NCBI RefSeq assembly: GCF_002086735.1
Contig: NZ_MVIJ01000003.1
Coordinates: 62,001 to 126,000 of the forward strand
From: Mycobacterium scrofulaceum
Lineage (GTDB): Bacteria; Actinomycetota; Actinomycetes; Mycobacteriales; Mycobacteriaceae
Reading direction: 5' to 3'
DNA: 64,000 nucleotides
A program made the translations under genes and the position numbers. Below, one piece after another: positions 42,752 to 51,088 of the stretch (position 1 is its first letter; every line of letters begins with the position of its first letter). Under the pieces are notes generated by a model, which made no database searches, was not told where the DNA came from, and saw only the letters and a list, made by a program, of their open reading frames with translations.

Positions 42752-42763
42752 AACATAGATGTC
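42752..42763. promoter_or_regulatory. ACAT-AG-ATGT dyad, degenerate copy of the GACAC-NN-GTGTC core
   Basis: AACATAGATGTC, followed by AGAA, has the same geometry as the 42841 site (RACAY-NN-RTGTC). GAACATAG is repeated directly at 42751-42758 and 42775-42782. It lies 15 bp upstream of the ACAD start codon. Confidence 0.45.
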
Positions 42764-42807
42764 AGAACCAAGTGGAACATAGCTCAGTTGATCGCCACAA
42801 ATATCCA

Positions 42808-42829
42808 CTGACTCTGCGATATGAGTCAG
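42808..42829. promoter_or_regulatory. Inverted repeat CTGACTC-N8-GAGTCAG
   Basis: Exact 7-bp arms at 42808-42814 and 42823-42829 in the ACAD/ferredoxin divergent region. The GTCAG end is shared with the other sites in this region and with the 40318-40372 array. Confidence 0.45.
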
Positions 42830-42840
42830 GAATATGTATC

Positions 42841-42852
42841 GACACAAGTGTC
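42841..42852. promoter_or_regulatory. GACACAAGTGTC, exact copy of the 30940-30951 operator core
   Basis: The 12-bp palindrome GACACAAGTGTC is identical to the reverse complement of the core of the TetR-linked palindrome at 30940-30951. It is followed by AGA, giving the GTCAGA end seen in the 40318-40372 repeats. It lies about 105 bp upstream of both the ferredoxin (42958) and the ACAD (42737). Confidence 0.65.
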
Positions 42853-42885
42853 AGAATAAGTGTGGACTAGAGGTGTGTCGAAATA

Positions 42886-42899
42886 GCTAAAGCTTTAGC
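42886..42899. promoter_or_regulatory. 14-bp perfect palindrome GCTAAAGCTTTAGC upstream of ferredoxin
   Basis: A self-complementary GCTAAAG/CTTTAGC lies 58 bp before the ferredoxin ATG. It differs from the GTGTC-type sites, suggesting a second regulator or a transcript feature. Confidence 0.45.
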
Positions 42900-42921
42900 C
42901 TTATGCTGAAAACTTGGATGA

Positions 42922-43152
<231 letters not shown>

Positions 43153-43200
43153 CGGGCGCGCTTGCCAAGCGGCTGCATTAACCGGCACACTCCAGACATA

Positions 43201-43215
43201 GTTAACCAAGTTGAC
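43201..43215. promoter_or_regulatory. GTNNAC-N3-GTNNAC element, shared with 47788-47802
   Basis: GTTAAC-CAA-GTTGAC lies 14 bp upstream of ATG 43229 of the fused ACAD. Read on the other strand, the surrounding bases (ACAAAGT before, ATGTC after) match the 47788-47802 region over about 30 bp with about two-thirds identity. Confidence 0.6.
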
Positions 43216-43228
43216 TTTGTGGAGTGCC

Positions 43229-45523
43229 ATGCAGACTGCTGATTGGCGGCCGCGTCTCGAGTTGCTGCTCGCCGAGTTTCGTCGTCGTCAGGCCGACGTC
43301 GCTCGGTCGGGCGTTGAACCCGACCGGATCGAGGTGGCCCGCGCTTGGCACGCCGAACTCGTCGACCACCAGCTGGCTGCGCCTGGGTGGCCCCGCGAGG
43401 TCGGTGGACTCGACCTATCGCTGGCGGATCAGCTGGACTACTACCGGATGACCACGGATGCGGGTGTGCCACCGCATCCGTGTCCGCTGTCGTTCATCCT
43501 CGCCCCCACGCTCATCGCGCACGGCACCCAGCAACAGAAGGATCGCTTCCTCATACCGCTGCTGCGCGCGGATGAGTTCTGGTGTCAAGGGTTTTCCGAG
43601 CCTGGGGCGGGCAGTGACCTGTCGTCGCTGTCCACCCGCGCGGTCCGCGACGGCGACGTGTACCGGGTGACGGGGCAGAAGGTGTGGACCACGATGGCCG
43701 ATCGCGCCGACTGGATGTTCGCGCTGGTGCGCACGGGGTCGGGGGGCAAACCATCGGACGGGATCACCTATCTCTTGATCCCGATGAAGAGCCCCGGGAT
43801 CACCGTGCGTCCCCTGCGCGACATCAGCGGCGCGGCGCATTTCGCCGAGGTCTTCCTCGACGATGTCGCGGTGCCCGTCGAGAATGTGGTCGGCGACGAG
43901 GGCGCGGGGTGGTCGATCATGCGCACATCGCTGGGCCACGAGCGTGCCACCGCCTTTCTGGCCGACGAGTTCAAGTACCGGCGCACGGCCGACCGGGTGA
44001 TCGATCTTGTCGTCGCACAACGGCTTGACGACGACCCGCTGGTCCGCCAGGACGTTGCTCGGCTGGAATCCGGGGTCCGCACCATCGCAGCCAACAGCGC
44101 CCGCGCGCTGGCCGCGGTTCTGCGCGGCGAGGATCCCGGCGGTATGGCGTCGGTGAACCGATTGGTGAAGTCGGAGTTTGAGCAGCACATGCATGCGCTC
44201 GCCCTGCGCGCGGCCGGTCCCTATGCGGCGCTGGGCAGCCGCGCACCCGACGCCGTCGACAAGGGGCGTTGGACGTTCGGCTATCTGATGAGCCGTGCGA
44301 CCACGATCGGCGCGGGCACCGCGGAGATCCAACGCAATACCATCGCCGAGAGCGTGCTCGGGCTGCCGTCACACCGCGGCGAGGGCACCCGGGAAGCGGC
44401 CGTCACGCCCGGCGCCCCGCTCGCCGTGCCCGAGGAAGATGAACGGGAGCTGCGCGAGGTGCTGGCGGCGACACTGCAGGCCAAAGTGGACGAAGCAGCA
44501 TTGCTCGACCGCAAGCGTCCCGTCGATGCGGCCGAGCCCGAAGTGTGGTCGGCGCTCGTCGAATTCGGCCTACCGGGCCTTGCTGTCGATGAAACCTTGG
44601 GCGGCGCCGGCGCCCGACCGCGGTTGCTGTACACGGCCGTCGAAGAGGCCGCCAAGGCATTGGCCCCGGCGCCGCTTGTCCCGACCGTGATCGGGCTCGA
44701 CGTCGCGTTACATTGCGGCGCAAAGGCTTTGGTGCAGCGAATCACGGGCGGTGCAACGGCGGCGTTCGCCGTACCCGTCAACGACAGCGGCTGGGTGACC
44801 AGCGGCCCCGAGCTGCCCGAGTGGGACGGAACTGGTCTCTCCGGTGTGGTCCCGATCGTGGCGGGAGCACCACACGCCGAGGTGCTCGTGGCATTGGCTC
44901 GCGTCGCCGCCGGGGTGGGTGAGGTATTGGTGGCCGTCGACGCATCCGCCGACGGCGTTGAGGTGACGGCCCAGCAGCCGCTCGACCTCACCGGCACCGT
45001 CGGCGCGGTGACCTTCAGCGGGGCGGCGGGGGAGGTGCTGGCCGACGGAACCGATGTGCCTCGGATGTTGGCCGCGGCGCGCCGCCGGGCGGCCCTGGCC
45101 GTGGCCGCGGATTCCGTTGGGGTTGCGTCGCGCGCGCTGGCGATGGCCGTTCAGTGGGCACGCGAACGGCATCAGTTCGGCCGCCCCATCGGCAGCTTCC
45201 AGGCCGTGTCGCACCGGTGCGCCGACATGCTGGTCGCACTCGAGGGCGCCCGCAGCCAGATCCTCGAGGCCGCCGAGTCCGACCTCGAGGAGTCGGGTTA
45301 TCTGGCGGATTTGGCCGCCGCGGCCGCACTCGATGCCGGTGCCGCCGCCACCGAGGGTGCGTTGCAGATCCACGGCGGCATCGGCTTCACCTGGGAGCAC
45401 CCGATCCATTTGCTGCTGCGCCGCGCTCGGGCCAACTCCGTGTTGGTTGGCCGTGCCGACGCGCTGCGAGACCGGGCGGCCGGCGAACTGTTGGCGCCGT
45501 ACCGACAACAGCGCTCCGAATAA
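43229..45523 (+). CDS. Fused acyl-CoA dehydrogenase, alpha-like domain then beta-like domain
   Basis: A 764-residue protein of two ACAD modules. The catalytic module comes first (residues 1 to about 380: FSEPGAGSDLSSLSTRA, SLGHERATAF with the likely base, GAGTAEIQRNTIAESVLGLPS). The non-catalytic module is second (residues about 395-764: HQFGRPIGSFQAVSHRCADM, IHGGIGFTWEHPIHLLLRRA). This order is the reverse of 19526-21844. ATG 43229 lies 4 nt after GGAG; TTG 43211 is unlikely. It is followed by the separate catalytic ACAD 45568-46758. Confidence 0.9.
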   Translation: MQTADWRPRLELLLAEFRRRQADVARSGVEPDRIEVARAWHAELVDHQLAAPGWPREVGGLDLSLADQLDYYRMTTDAGVPPHPCPLSFILAPTLIAHGTQQQKDRFLIPLLRADEFWCQGFSEPGAGSDLSSLSTRAVRDGDVYRVTGQKVWTTMADRADWMFALVRTGSGGKPSDGITYLLIPMKSPGITVRPLRDISGAAHFAEVFLDDVAVPVENVVGDEGAGWSIMRTSLGHERATAFLADEFKYRRTADRVIDLVVAQRLDDDPLVRQDVARLESGVRTIAANSARALAAVLRGEDPGGMASVNRLVKSEFEQHMHALALRAAGPYAALGSRAPDAVDKGRWTFGYLMSRATTIGAGTAEIQRNTIAESVLGLPSHRGEGTREAAVTPGAPLAVPEEDERELREVLAATLQAKVDEAALLDRKRPVDAAEPEVWSALVEFGLPGLAVDETLGGAGARPRLLYTAVEEAAKALAPAPLVPTVIGLDVALHCGAKALVQRITGGATAAFAVPVNDSGWVTSGPELPEWDGTGLSGVVPIVAGAPHAEVLVALARVAAGVGEVLVAVDASADGVEVTAQQPLDLTGTVGAVTFSGAAGEVLADGTDVPRMLAAARRRAALAVAADSVGVASRALAMAVQWARERHQFGRPIGSFQAVSHRCADMLVALEGARSQILEAAESDLEESGYLADLAAAAALDAGAAATEGALQIHGGIGFTWEHPIHLLLRRARANSVLVGRADALRDRAAGELLAPYRQQRSE

Positions 45524-45567
45524 CGTTGAGGCGCTGAGACGTTCGTATCGAACAGGAAGACGGAAAC

Positions 45568-46758
45568 GTGGAATACGGAATGGGTCCCGAACTGGAGGCC
45601 TTTCGCGCGGAGGTGCGGGCTTTCATTGCGGAGCATGCACCGCCCATACCGCCGCGGGCGGGCGTGCGCAGCGCTGAGAATGAAGCCGAACTCAAGGCGC
45701 TTCAGGATTGGACGGCGCGTCTGTTCGAAGCCGGCTACGTCGGCGCCGACTGGCCCGTGGAGTTCGGCGGCCGCGATGACCGCTCCGCTGAACACGCCAT
45801 CGTGGTGGGCGAGGAGCTGGCCCGGGCCGCGGTGCCGGGCGTGCCGAGCGGTAACGCGCTGGCATCGCATGCGCTGATCCACTACGGCACCGATGACCAG
45901 CGCCGCAGGCATCTGCCCGAGATCCGCGCGGGTCGACAGCTGTGGTGCCAATTGTTCAGCGAGCCCGGTGCAGGAAGCGATCTGGCGTCGCTGCGTACCC
46001 GCGCTGTTCTCGACGGTGATACCTATACCGTCAACGGGCAGAAGGTGTGGACCACCGACGGACACTGGGCCGACTACGGATATCTGTTGGCGCGCACCGA
46101 TTCCGACGCCCCCAAGCACAAGGGCATCAGTGCGTTTATCCTCGACATGTCCAGCCCGGGCATCACGGTGCGCCCGCTGCGCGAGCTGACCGGCACCTCG
46201 GACTTCAACGAGGTGTTCTTCGATTCCGTCGAGGTGCCGGCCGAGGCGATGATCGGAGAACCGGGACAGGGCTGGGCGATCGCAAACGCCACGTTGGGGC
46301 ATGAACGTACCAGCGTGGGCGCCGCGGTCGTCAAGTTGAGGCTGGCCATTGAGGCATTGGTGCAACTCGCCTCGCACGTCACCGTCGACGGTCGCCTCGC
46401 GATCGACAACGACCGTATTCGTGATCGGATCGGCGAGTTCAGCGCCGAGGTGGAGGCGCTTTCCGCGCTGACGTACGCCAATCTCACGCGTTGGCTGCGT
46501 GGCACCGAGCGCATGCACGACGGCGCGATGGCCAAGCTGATGTTCAGCGAGCTGAATCTCGAGATGGCACGCTTCGCAGTCGAACTCGGCGGCGAGGCAG
46601 GCGTTTTGGTGGAGGGCGACCCGGACGTTCTCGACGGCGGTCGCTGGCAGGACGAGTGGTTGTACGCTCGGGCCTACACCATCGCCGGCGGCAGTTCGGA
46701 GATCATGCGCAACCTGATCGCCGAGCGGGGCTTGGCGCTGCCGCGGGATCGGCGCTGA
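45568..46758 (+). CDS. Acyl-CoA dehydrogenase, catalytic (alpha-like) subunit
   Basis: A 396-residue catalytic ACAD: FSEPGAGSDLASLRTRA, QKVWTTDGHWADYG, TLGHERTSVGAA with the likely Glu base, and TIAGGSSEIMRNLIAERGLALP. It starts at GTG 45568 after GGAAGA, 44 nt after the fused ACAD. It converges on the non-catalytic ACAD 46762-47769 with only 3 bp between the stops. The two look like an alpha/beta pair but cannot share a transcript. Confidence 0.9.
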   Translation: MEYGMGPELEAFRAEVRAFIAEHAPPIPPRAGVRSAENEAELKALQDWTARLFEAGYVGADWPVEFGGRDDRSAEHAIVVGEELARAAVPGVPSGNALASHALIHYGTDDQRRRHLPEIRAGRQLWCQLFSEPGAGSDLASLRTRAVLDGDTYTVNGQKVWTTDGHWADYGYLLARTDSDAPKHKGISAFILDMSSPGITVRPLRELTGTSDFNEVFFDSVEVPAEAMIGEPGQGWAIANATLGHERTSVGAAVVKLRLAIEALVQLASHVTVDGRLAIDNDRIRDRIGEFSAEVEALSALTYANLTRWLRGTERMHDGAMAKLMFSELNLEMARFAVELGGEAGVLVEGDPDVLDGGRWQDEWLYARAYTIAGGSSEIMRNLIAERGLALPRDRR

Positions 46759-46761
46759 ATG

Positions 46762-47769
46762 TCAAGCCGTGAGCAGCGCCGCGCGGTGTTCGGCGACGCT
46801 TCCGTTGAAGGCTTCGTCGACCTTGATCCGGCGCAGGAACAGATGCAGATCGTGTTCCCAGGTGAAGCCGATGCCGCCGTGCACCTGCAGCGCCGTTCCG
46901 GCCACCTTGGCGGCGGCGGACTTCGTGTACGCCGCCGCCGCGGACGCGGCCCGGGACCGGGCAGCGGCCGACGCGGTGTCCAGTGCGAGCGCCGCGGCCC
47001 ACAGCGTGGCCCGGCCGGCCTCCACTGCGACTGCCATGTCGGCGCAGTGATGCTTGACTGCCTGGAACGACCCGATCGGCGCGCCAAACTGCTCCCGCTG
47101 CTTGGCGTAAGACACCGTCATGTCGAGCAGTCGGGCCGCCGCGCCCAATGCGTCGAACGCCCGGTGCACCGCCAAAGCGTCGCGCAGCAGGGCCAGCGTG
47201 CCGGCAGGCAGCCGCGTCCAGTCGGCGATCGTCGCGTCGAGGTCCACGCGTGCCCACGAACGGCTCAGGTCGAGCGTCGACATGCCCGACAGCGTCGGGG
47301 CATTCAGGACCGCCAGGTACTCGCCGTCGTCCACGTGGCCTGCCACCGCGATGGAGTCCATATCGGCGGCCATCGGCACCGGACGGGTGACACCAGCCAG
47401 CCCCAGCGCATCGCCATCGAGAAGGGCGTCGGGACCGAGCGTCAATCCGGTCAGTTCGCCGTCTCCGGCGGGCGAGTCGACGTGGTCGAGCAGCCAGGCC
47501 GCGATATTGAGATCCGCGACCGGGAGCGAGCTGGCCGCGTATCCGTGCTCCTCGGTGAGGATGGCGAGATCCACATGGGTGCCGCCCATTTCGGGAGTGA
47601 GCAGCTCCAGAAGACCCGATTCCGCCGCATGCGCGACCGCCGCAGGATCGACGGTGACCGCGGCCGAGTCCAGCGTCGCGCGGACCCTGGCGATGGGGTC
47701 GTTTTTGGTGAGCCAGGCCCGCTCCGCCGCGGCGAGTTGATCCTGTTCGTCCGTCAAGCCGAAGTCCAT
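46762..47769 (-). CDS. Acyl-CoA dehydrogenase, non-catalytic (beta-like) subunit
   Basis: A 335-residue ACAD-family protein: REQFGAPIGSFQAVKHHCADM, LQVHGGIGFTWEHDLHLFLRRIKVDEAF; no catalytic Glu at either position. ATG 47769, preceded by AAAGG, is preferred over the GTG 15 nt upstream. Divergent from ligase 47863-49380 across the shared GTNNAC element. Its likely partner is the convergent catalytic ACAD 45568-46758. Confidence 0.87.
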   Translation of the reverse strand: MDFGLTDEQDQLAAAERAWLTKNDPIARVRATLDSAAVTVDPAAVAHAAESGLLELLTPEMGGTHVDLAILTEEHGYAASSLPVADLNIAAWLLDHVDSPAGDGELTGLTLGPDALLDGDALGLAGVTRPVPMAADMDSIAVAGHVDDGEYLAVLNAPTLSGMSTLDLSRSWARVDLDATIADWTRLPAGTLALLRDALAVHRAFDALGAAARLLDMTVSYAKQREQFGAPIGSFQAVKHHCADMAVAVEAGRATLWAAALALDTASAAARSRAASAAAAYTKSAAAKVAGTALQVHGGIGFTWEHDLHLFLRRIKVDEAFNGSVAEHRAALLTA

Positions 47770-47787
47770 CGCAGAACCTTTCACAAA

Positions 47788-47802
47788 GTTGACCTAGTAA
47801 AC
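47788..47802. promoter_or_regulatory. GTNNAC-N3-GTNNAC element in divergent promoter, shared with 43201-43215
   Basis: GTTGAC-CTA-GTAAAC lies 18 bp before the leftward ACAD start and 60 bp before the rightward ligase start, in a 93-bp gap. The same pattern lies before the fused ACAD at 43201-43215, so the two promoters may belong to one regulon. Confidence 0.6.
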
Positions 47803-47862
47803 CATGTCCACTAGGTTCAGGAGAACGGCTATCCGCCGCGGAAGTCGATCCGGAAAGTCACG

Positions 47863-49380
47863 ATGACGAGCATTGACGATGCGCTGGGACGGCTCTGGGA
47901 CGCCGACGACGGCGACCGCATGTTGGAGTGCGACGGACGCTGGGCGTCTTGGGGTTCCGTTCGGTCACTCACCGAGCGGATCGACCGGGAACTGACCGCC
48001 GCCGGGTGTCAGACCGGCGGCCGAGTCGCCGTCGTGCTATCCAATCGAATGGAGTCTGTCGCGGCGCTCATCGCCATCTTTCGGGGCGGACGTACGTTGG
48101 TGACCATCAGCCCGCTCCAGCCGCCGGACCGGCTAAGCGACGACCTCGGGGCGTCCGCCGCTCCCTTCGTCCTTGCGCCTGCCGCGTTGTGGTCCGACGA
48201 GGTGTTCAACCGCGTCGTCGCCGATCTCGGGGCGACCGGCTGGAGGCTCGACGACGGCGAACTCGACCTGCAGGTACGGGGCACGACGGAAGCGGTGAGC
48301 GGCGATCCAGCGGTAGCCATCGAGATGCTGACTTCGGGCACGACGGGTGCCCCGAAGCGCATCCCGCTGACCCGCGCGCAGCTCGAGGCCTCCCTGGCTT
48401 CGGCGTTGCGGCACAACGATCGTCCGGAAGTGAGAACCAAGCCGCCGCTGACCGGAGCGGTCGGCCTGGTGACGTTGCCGATCGTGCACATTGGCGGGCT
48501 CTGGTCGTTGTTGCAGTCACTGGTCGCGGCCCGGCCGATCGCGATGCTCGATCGATTCACGGTGCCGGGTTGGCACGCCGTGGTGAAGCAGTATCGGCCC
48601 GCGGTGGCAGGGCTGCCCCCGGCGGCCATGCGATCGGTGCTCGACTCCGACATTCCGCGGGAGGACCTGGCGAGCATCCGAGCCATCAATGCGGGTACCA
48701 GTCCCGTCGACCCAGCGTTGGTCGATGCGTTCTTCGAGCGCTACGGCATCCCGATCCTCGTCGTCTATGGGGCGACCGAGTTTTCCGGCGCGGTGGCCGG
48801 ATGGACGGTCAAGGACTTCCACACGCGATGGACCGAGAAGCGGGGCAGCGTCGGACGCGCCTTTCCCGGTGTGCGGTTGCGGGTCGTCGCCGACGATGGC
48901 GCTGCGGTCAGCCGGGGGGTCACCGGCAGGCTGCAGGTCGCCACACTGCAGGCCGGCCTCGCCGGAGACTGGATCACGACCAGTGACCTAGGGCATCTCG
49001 ATGAAGATGGTTTCCTCTACATCGACGGCCGCGCGGACGACGTGATCGTGCGCGGCGGTTTCAAGGTGTCCCCGGAGACGGTCGTCCGCACATTGCGTGC
49101 GCACCCGGCGGTGGCAGATGCCGCCGTCGCGCCCATGCCGGATCAGCGGTTGGGCCAGATTCCGGTTGCCGCAGTTGAATTGCGCCCAGGCGCCGCCGCC
49201 GATGGCGAGGCGCTCCGGGAACACTGCCGGGCCACACTGACGCCCTATGAGGTGCCGGCCCGCATCTTCGTCGTCGACGAGTTGCCTCGTGGAGCGGCAC
49301 TCAAGGTCGATCGTCGGCGTTTAATCGCACTGCTCGAGGACCTTGGCGTGCCGATCGGTCAACCGGCCGCCGCAGGCTGA
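47863..49380 (+). CDS. Acyl-CoA ligase (AMP-forming, FadD-type)
   Basis: A 505-residue ANL ligase: MLTSGTTGAPKRIPLTRAQ, VYGATEFSGA, GDWITTSDLGHLDEDGFLYIDGRADDVIVRGGFKVSPETVVR, and RGAALKVDRRRL holding the catalytic Lys in an atypical Ala-Leu-Lys context. It opens the seven-gene rightward operon (ligase, crotonase, mycofactocin-type SDR, double MaoC, ACAD, isomerase-type crotonase, hydrolase), so it probably activates the acid that enters this route. Confidence 0.9.
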   Translation: MTSIDDALGRLWDADDGDRMLECDGRWASWGSVRSLTERIDRELTAAGCQTGGRVAVVLSNRMESVAALIAIFRGGRTLVTISPLQPPDRLSDDLGASAAPFVLAPAALWSDEVFNRVVADLGATGWRLDDGELDLQVRGTTEAVSGDPAVAIEMLTSGTTGAPKRIPLTRAQLEASLASALRHNDRPEVRTKPPLTGAVGLVTLPIVHIGGLWSLLQSLVAARPIAMLDRFTVPGWHAVVKQYRPAVAGLPPAAMRSVLDSDIPREDLASIRAINAGTSPVDPALVDAFFERYGIPILVVYGATEFSGAVAGWTVKDFHTRWTEKRGSVGRAFPGVRLRVVADDGAAVSRGVTGRLQVATLQAGLAGDWITTSDLGHLDEDGFLYIDGRADDVIVRGGFKVSPETVVRTLRAHPAVADAAVAPMPDQRLGQIPVAAVELRPGAAADGEALREHCRATLTPYEVPARIFVVDELPRGAALKVDRRRLIALLEDLGVPIGQPAAAG

Positions 49381-49417
49381 AACTCCGGCACTGCCAATCC
49401 AATCGGAAGGAGACATT

Positions 49418-50227
49418 ATGGCTGAAACCCTGACAGAGGTGACCCGCCAAGCCGCCGTCGTCGAGCGGCGGGGCAACGTCGCGCTCATCACCATCGACCG
49501 GCCAGATGCGCGCAACGCCGTCAACGGCGCGGTCAGCACGGCCGTGGGTGACGCGCTCGAGGAGGCGCAGCGCGATCCCGAGGTGTGGGCCGTCGTCATC
49601 ACCGGTGCCGGCGACAAGTCATTCTGTGCCGGAGCGGATCTCAAGGCCATCTCACGGGGTGAGAACCTCTACCACGCCGAGCACCCCGAATGGGGCTTCG
49701 CCGGTTACGTGCACCACTTCATCGACAAACCCACCATCGCCGCAGTGAACGGCACCGCGCTCGGCGGCGGCTCTGAGCTCGCCCTGGCCAGCGATTTGGT
49801 GATCGCCTGCGAGAGCGCAAGTTTCGGACTACCCGAGGTGAAGCGCGGCCTGATCGCCGGGGCGGGCGGCGTGTTCCGGATCGTCGAACAGTTGCCGCGC
49901 AAGGTCGCGCTGGAGTTGGTGTTAACAGGTGAGCCGATGACAGCCTCCGACGCCTTGCGGTGGGGCCTGATTAATGAGGTCGTGCCGGACGGCACCGTCG
50001 TGGAAGCCGCCCTGGCACTCGCCGAGCGGATCACGTGCAACGCGCCGTTGTCGGTGCAAGCCAGCAAGCGGGTCGCCTACGGTGCCGACGACGGGATCAT
50101 CGGCGCGGAGGAACCCAAGTGGGAACGCACGATTCGCGAATTCACCGAGTTGCTGAAGTCTGAGGACGCCAAGGAAGGTCCGTTGGCCTTCGCAGAGAAG
50201 CGTCAACCCGTATGGAAGGCACGCTGA
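49418..50227 (+). CDS. Enoyl-CoA hydratase with both canonical glutamates
   Basis: A 269-residue crotonase with the complete hydratase set: Glu in GTALGGGSELALASD and Glu in FGLPEVKRGLIAGAGG, plus FCAGADLK. It hydrates trans-2-enoyl-CoA. ATG 49418 follows GGAAGGAG. Second gene of the operon, 1 nt before the SDR's ATG. Confidence 0.93.
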   Translation: MAETLTEVTRQAAVVERRGNVALITIDRPDARNAVNGAVSTAVGDALEEAQRDPEVWAVVITGAGDKSFCAGADLKAISRGENLYHAEHPEWGFAGYVHHFIDKPTIAAVNGTALGGGSELALASDLVIACESASFGLPEVKRGLIAGAGGVFRIVEQLPRKVALELVLTGEPMTASDALRWGLINEVVPDGTVVEAALALAERITCNAPLSVQASKRVAYGADDGIIGAEEPKWERTIREFTELLKSEDAKEGPLAFAEKRQPVWKAR

Positions 50228-50228
50228 A

Positions 50229-51080
50229 ATGGGTCGAGTGCAGGACAAAGTGGTTCTGGTTACCGGAGGAGCCCGCGGTCAGGGCCGCAGCCACGCCGTC
50301 AAGCTGGCCGAGGAGGGCGCTGACATCATCCTCTTCGACATCTGTCACGACATCGAGACCAACGAATACCCACTGGCGACATCGCGTGATCTCGAGGAAG
50401 CCGGTCTGGAGGTGGAGAAGACCGGCCGCAAGGCCTACACCGCCGAGGTCGACGTGCGAGACCGGGCGGCCGTGAGCCGCGAACTCGCCAACGCGGTCGC
50501 CGAATTCGGCAAACTCGACGTGGTAGTTGCCAATGCCGGCATCTGCCCGCTGGGCGCTCATCTGCCGGTTCAGGCCTTCGCCGATGCCTTCGACGTCGAC
50601 TTCGTCGGCGTCATCAACACCGTCCACGCCGCGCTGCCGTACCTGACGTCCGGCGCGTCGATCATCACCACCGGATCGGTCGCCGGCCTCATCGCAGCCG
50701 CCCAGCCCCCCGGCGCCGGCGGCCCGCAGGGCCCGGGCGGCGCGGGCTACAGCTACGCCAAGCAGCTGGTGGATTCCTACACCTTGCAGCTCGCCGCACA
50801 GCTCGCCCCACAATCCATCCGCGCCAACGTCATTCATCCGACGAACGTGAACACCGACATGCTCAACAGTGCGCCGATGTACCGGCAGTTCCGACCTGAC
50901 CTCGAGGCGCCGAGCCGCGCCGACGCCCTGCTGGCCTTCCCCGCCATGCAGGCGATGCCCACCCCCTACGTCGAAGCCTCGGATATCTCGAACGCGGTCT
51001 GTTTCTTGGCCTCTGACGAGTCCCGGTATGTCACGGGCCTGCAGTTCAAGGTCGACGCCGGCGCAATGCTGAAGTTCTAG
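50229..51080 (+). CDS. Mycofactocin-dependent SDR
   Basis: A 283-residue SDR of the mycofactocin-coupled type. It has VTGGARGQGRSHAVKLAEEGADI, then the characteristic insert NEYPLATSRDLEEAGLEVEKTGRK (residues about 45-70) that buries NAD(H), DVRDRAAV, NAGICPLG and the YSYAK active site. Such enzymes pass electrons to mycofactocin rather than exchanging free NADH. It starts 1 nt after the crotonase. It would oxidise an alcohol or 3-hydroxy intermediate of this operon's route. Confidence 0.9.
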   Translation: MGRVQDKVVLVTGGARGQGRSHAVKLAEEGADIILFDICHDIETNEYPLATSRDLEEAGLEVEKTGRKAYTAEVDVRDRAAVSRELANAVAEFGKLDVVVANAGICPLGAHLPVQAFADAFDVDFVGVINTVHAALPYLTSGASIITTGSVAGLIAAAQPPGAGGPQGPGGAGYSYAKQLVDSYTLQLAAQLAPQSIRANVIHPTNVNTDMLNSAPMYRQFRPDLEAPSRADALLAFPAMQAMPTPYVEASDISNAVCFLASDESRYVTGLQFKVDAGAMLKF

Positions 51081-51088
51081 GAGGACCG

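Noticed and set aside
43201..43215. KstR-type operator (AAC-N2-GTT) at the fused ACAD promoter
   Set aside because: The spacing between AAC and GTT is three bases, not two, and the site fits the GTNNAC-N3-GTNNAC pattern shared with 47788 better.
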